The notes under the pieces: model-generated
Database searches by the model: none
Seen by the model: only the letters and a program-made list of their open reading frames with translations
Told to the model about the DNA's origin: nothing
In this document: piece after piece, positions 5,485-7,514 of the stretch
Position numbering within the stretch: the stretch's first letter is position 1
How the letters are laid out: every line of letters starts with the position of its first letter
Assembly: GCA_903970355.1 (NCBI GenBank)
Contig: CAJCIF010000329.1
Coordinates: 1-7,514, forward strand
Source of the DNA: Actinomycetota bacterium
GTDB taxonomy: Bacteria; Cyanobacteriota; Vampirovibrionia; Obscuribacterales; Obscuribacteraceae
Length of the DNA: 7,514 nt
Direction: 5' to 3'
Program-made: the position numbers and the translations under genes

Positions 5485-5558
5485 AAATACGTTGAACCGA
5501 TATCGCGCCACGGGCGGCTGAAGCCCCCGTACAAAATACGTCGAATTGGCATCGGTTC
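5477..5558. repeat. Degenerate direct repeat with nested GC-rich hairpin
   Basis: GTACA-(TTC)-AAATACGTTGAA (5477-5496) recurs as GTACA-AAATACGTCGAA (5529-5545), and similarity fades through to ATCG. GAACCGAT (5494-5501) and ATCGGTTC (5551-5558) are exact inverted arms, and between them ACGGG/CCCGT plus GGC/GCC form a hairpin with a TGAA loop and one bulge (5510-5530). Together these fill most of the 193-bp gap between the fad genes and the next operon. It may be a dispersed intergenic repeat; function unknown. Confidence 0.45.
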
Positions 5559-5573
5559 GCCCCCAAATGAAAC

Positions 5574-5582
5574 TGGTATGAT
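5574..5582 (+). promoter_or_regulatory. Extended -10 promoter candidate for the downstream operon
   Basis: TGGTATGAT contains the extended TGN element and TATGAT (5 of 6). No good -35 lies 16-18 bp upstream, which is tolerated with an extended -10. Transcription would begin near 5589, leaving a leader of about 23 nt before the ATG at 5612. Confidence 0.4.
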
Positions 5583-5611
5583 TTCGGCTGCTTCTTTCAC
5601 GGTAGCTTGGC

Positions 5612-6529
5612 ATGCCTTTTGATATCTTCGTCACGCGTACTTCACTTCCGGATCGCGACATTACGTTAACGGCTTCCGGCTGGAATTTTTTGCCCTGGAA
5701 CAAGGCAAATACGAATTCGATTACGAAAGCAGAATTCGGTTCAGTTTTGAAATCTGCAAACGTGTATCAAAAACACTCCGATGATCTTTATTGGATCAAA
5801 CACGAGTTGGATGTGCCCTGGTGCTCTGCCGAACTTGTACCAACTGATGATAACGGTGGCTTCATTCAACTATCAATTAGCCTCGGAAACAACTATTTCA
5901 TGAGAGTTTGGAAGGACATCTTTCAATTTGCCCTTAGTATGGCGGAGCCATTGGGAGCGCGCGTTGTAGAAGGACATTACAAAGAAGAGATCACAAAGAA
6001 GAACATCAATTCTGCAATAGATCATGACGACGAATACTACCAGCAGCATTTCTCAAACTGGCGTCAGACGCTTGATGCCCTCTCGTCAAAGAGCCAAGCA
6101 CCTCTGGAGTATCCGATCGGCTACGAAGATTCCGCCAATGAGTTTTACATGTTTCAGATTTATCCGGATAAAATCTTGCCGTTTCAGCAGATCGTTAGGG
6201 AAATGAATTTGAACATTGATAGCGTTTCGACTGGTGCCGGTGGATCCTTTATCAAGGACAAAGACGGCAACCCAATCACCCGCTTTTTCGTCAATGCAGA
6301 TGGATCGTTTGTGTTGACGCCCGCCTATACCTTTAGAGATTTTTCCTATATCGCTCTTGGTACCTGCGAAATCGTCGAGCAATTCCACAAGCATCTGGGC
6401 GGGCACGTCTTTTTCAACCAAGCTCCCTTTACGGAAGATTTGAAAAGCTTTGTGCTCGAAAACTCTAAAGGGTTAGGCATCGAATTCTATCTGATCGTAA
6501 ATGAGCATCTCCATAGTACAACCGCATAA
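5612..6529 (+). CDS. Conserved-looking hypothetical protein, 305 aa
   Basis: I do not recognise this family. The protein has no signal peptide and no hydrophobic span, and is acidic and rich in aromatic residues, so it is probably soluble and cytoplasmic. Two parts are suggested: about 1-135, ending in a segment with GGFIQLSISLGNNYF and a helical FQFALSMAEPLGAR, and about 165-305, a likely mixed alpha/beta region containing GYEDSANEFYMFQIYPD and the glycine-rich TGAGGSF, joined by a charged stretch (KEEITKKNINSAIDHDDEYY) that may be a helical linker. No SD precedes the ATG and no other in-frame start is available nearby, so the start is fairly but not fully certain. It is first in a run with the PEGA-type protein (10-nt gap) and the nucleoside transporter. 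Coding quality is supported by the uninterrupted frame and operon spacing. Confidence 0.8.
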   Translation: MPFDIFVTRTSLPDRDITLTASGWNFLPWNKANTNSITKAEFGSVLKSANVYQKHSDDLYWIKHELDVPWCSAELVPTDDNGGFIQLSISLGNNYFMRVWKDIFQFALSMAEPLGARVVEGHYKEEITKKNINSAIDHDDEYYQQHFSNWRQTLDALSSKSQAPLEYPIGYEDSANEFYMFQIYPDKILPFQQIVREMNLNIDSVSTGAGGSFIKDKDGNPITRFFVNADGSFVLTPAYTFRDFSYIALGTCEIVEQFHKHLGGHVFFNQAPFTEDLKSFVLENSKGLGIEFYLIVNEHLHSTTA

Positions 6530-6539
6530 AGGCAAGACG

Positions 6540-6905
6540 ATGAGTGTTGAAATTCGTCCCTCCAAAGCGCGCGGTTACTGGTTCCTTGTCCTTGCAGCGG
6601 TACTCTTCGTACTCTTTTTGGAAACCAACTATCAACCCAACTCCCATAAAGGGCAAGCTCCCAATCTTCTTGTCAACGGCAGCGATGAGGCAGCCGGAGC
6701 GAAAGTGACTATCGATGGAAAAGAGGTCGGGCAACTGCAAGAGCTTAATACTTCTGGTTTAAGCGGCAGTGGACTCTGGACCAATGTCGGAGATGGGCAG
6801 CACGAAATCCAGGTGTTGAAAGATGGTTTTGCGCCCTACAAGAAGACCATTAATATGCACACGGAAGCGTTTGTAGCTGTAGACTTGAAGCTGCAAAAGA
6901 ATTAG
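6540..6905 (+). CDS. Single-pass membrane protein with PEGA-like domain
   Basis: 121 aa from the ATG at 6540, which has AAAGG 7 nt upstream; the in-frame ATG at 6501 has no SD and would overlap the previous gene by 29 nt. After a short basic N-terminus (IRPSKARGY) a hydrophobic segment at about residues 12-29 should anchor the protein in the inner membrane, with the rest outside. The remainder (about 47-119) resembles a PEGA domain: a strand with AKVTIDGKEVG, then GDGQHEIQVLKDGFAPYKKTI and a closing beta strand. PEGA domains are small beta-rich extracytoplasmic modules, often in surface-layer or envelope proteins, with poorly defined ligands. The domain call is by pattern only, without a profile score. 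It lies 10 nt after the 305-aa gene and 32 nt before the transporter, so it is likely co-transcribed with both. Confidence 0.78.
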   Translation: MSVEIRPSKARGYWFLVLAAVLFVLFLETNYQPNSHKGQAPNLLVNGSDEAAGAKVTIDGKEVGQLQELNTSGLSGSGLWTNVGDGQHEIQVLKDGFAPYKKTINMHTEAFVAVDLKLQKN

Positions 6906-6937
6906 ACTTTCTCAATTCGGACTCCAGGATTTGTGGT

Positions 6938-7514
6938 GTGATTGCAGCGCCGGACAAATTTGTAGGCGTACTCGGTTTTGTGGCCGTTTTAGCCACGGCC
7001 TATGCAATGTCGAACAATCGCAAGTCTATAAATTATCGGCTTGTTCTGAGTGGTTTATTGCTGCAATTTTGCCTGGCAGTTTTTGTGCTGCGTATCGAAA
7101 TTGGACAAGCCCTTTTTAGAAGCATCGGCGATGGCATCACAGCCCTTCTGCACTATTCAGATGAAGGAGCCGGTTTCGTATTTGGACCGCTCGTCAAAAA
7201 TCCGGAAGCGATGGTGAAATTGTTTGGTCCTGGTGCTGACTACATTTTTTCATTTCGTGTTGTGCCCACAATCATTTTTGTATCCAGCCTGGTTAGCATT
7301 TCCTATTATCTGGGCATCATGCAGCGCATTGTGCAAATAGTGGCTCGCTTGGTGTCATTCATTATGGGCGCAAGCGGTGCTGAAGCACTATCGAATGCGG
7401 CCAGTGTTTTCGTTGGGCAAGTGGAAGCACAACTGTTGATTCGTCCTTACGTTCCGACCATGACCATGTCTGAGTTGCTTGCTTCGATGGCAGGTTCAAT
7501 GGCCTGTGTCTCCG
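6938..7514 (+). CDS. nupC: Concentrative nucleoside transporter (CNT/NupC family), 3' end missing
   Basis: 192 residues are present; the C-terminal half lies beyond the window. The proposed start is GTG at 6938, with AGGA 8 nt upstream; no in-frame ATG occurs before the conserved N-terminus. The sequence has the CNT layout: first hydrophobic segment about 7-23, a second with RLVLSGLLLQFCLAVFVLR, the conserved GAGFVFGPLV, the SFRVVPTIIFVSSLVSISYYLGIMQ gate segment, and the signature GAEALSNAASVFVGQVEAQLLIRPY. CNT proteins import nucleosides with Na+ or H+. In the well-studied Vibrio CNT the corresponding motif is GQTE-A-P; here it reads GQVEAQ, changing the threonine and the proline while keeping the substrate-contacting Gln and Glu. 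Gene symbol is by family, not proven orthology. Confidence 0.88.
   Translation, partial: MIAAPDKFVGVLGFVAVLATAYAMSNNRKSINYRLVLSGLLLQFCLAVFVLRIEIGQALFRSIGDGITALLHYSDEGAGFVFGPLVKNPEAMVKLFGPGADYIFSFRVVPTIIFVSSLVSISYYLGIMQRIVQIVARLVSFIMGASGAEALSNAASVFVGQVEAQLLIRPYVPTMTMSELLASMAGSMACVS

Noticed and set aside
6501..6539. Upstream start for the PEGA-type protein
   Set aside because: No SD, overlaps the preceding gene by 29 nt, and the ATG at 6540 has AAAGG at proper spacing.
6931..7119. 62-aa ORF at the start of the transporter
   Set aside because: It is in another frame over the conserved CNT N-terminus, cysteine-rich and without domain features.

Overview
The window looks like chromosomal DNA of a free-living heterotroph of moderate GC, with short gaps, Shine-Dalgarno (SD)-led genes and small operons. 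The gene set is a fatty-acid beta-oxidation pair, a TetR regulator, an alpha/beta hydrolase, a membrane-anchored PEGA-type protein and a CNT-family nucleoside transporter. I cannot assign a taxon from sequence alone. A non-photosynthetic cyanobacterial relative (Melainabacteria/Obscuribacterales type) or another environmental Gram-negative lineage is a low-confidence guess. There is no rRNA, tRNA, transposase, phage gene or CRISPR array.

Left edge (1-301): probably the first codons of a leftward gene (14 to 1), then about 290 bp without a convincing gene. This gap is packed with perfect or near-perfect hairpins and a GC-rich direct repeat. Just beyond it a strong intrinsic-terminator-like hairpin with a T5 tract (311-337) points rightward and lies inside the end of the leftward hydrolase gene. 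A small structured RNA on the + strand is possible but unproven.

Regulatory hub (302-1884): a leftward alpha/beta hydrolase and a rightward TetR-family regulator diverge from an 80-bp intergenic region. That region holds about seven copies of the half-site ATTCTA/TAGAAT, arranged as three overlapping TAGAAT-N3-ATTCTA operators. Two predicted promoters have overlapping -35 elements inside the array. The predicted tetR transcription start coincides with its ATG, so tetR may be a leaderless mRNA controlled by its own product.

Beta-oxidation operon (2014-5418): a thiolase gene and, 12 nt later, a FadB-type fusion of enoyl-CoA hydratase and 3-hydroxyacyl-CoA dehydrogenase. Together they cover the last three steps of each beta-oxidation cycle. 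The adjacent TetR is a natural candidate regulator and the hydrolase could supply acyl substrate, but no copy of the operator is visible in front of the thiolase gene, so that link is inference.

Right part (5419-7514): a 193-bp gap with hairpins and a degenerate direct repeat, then a tightly packed rightward operon. It encodes an unrecognised 305-aa soluble protein, a 121-aa single-pass membrane protein with a PEGA-like domain, and the N-terminal 192 residues of a concentrative nucleoside transporter cut by the window end.
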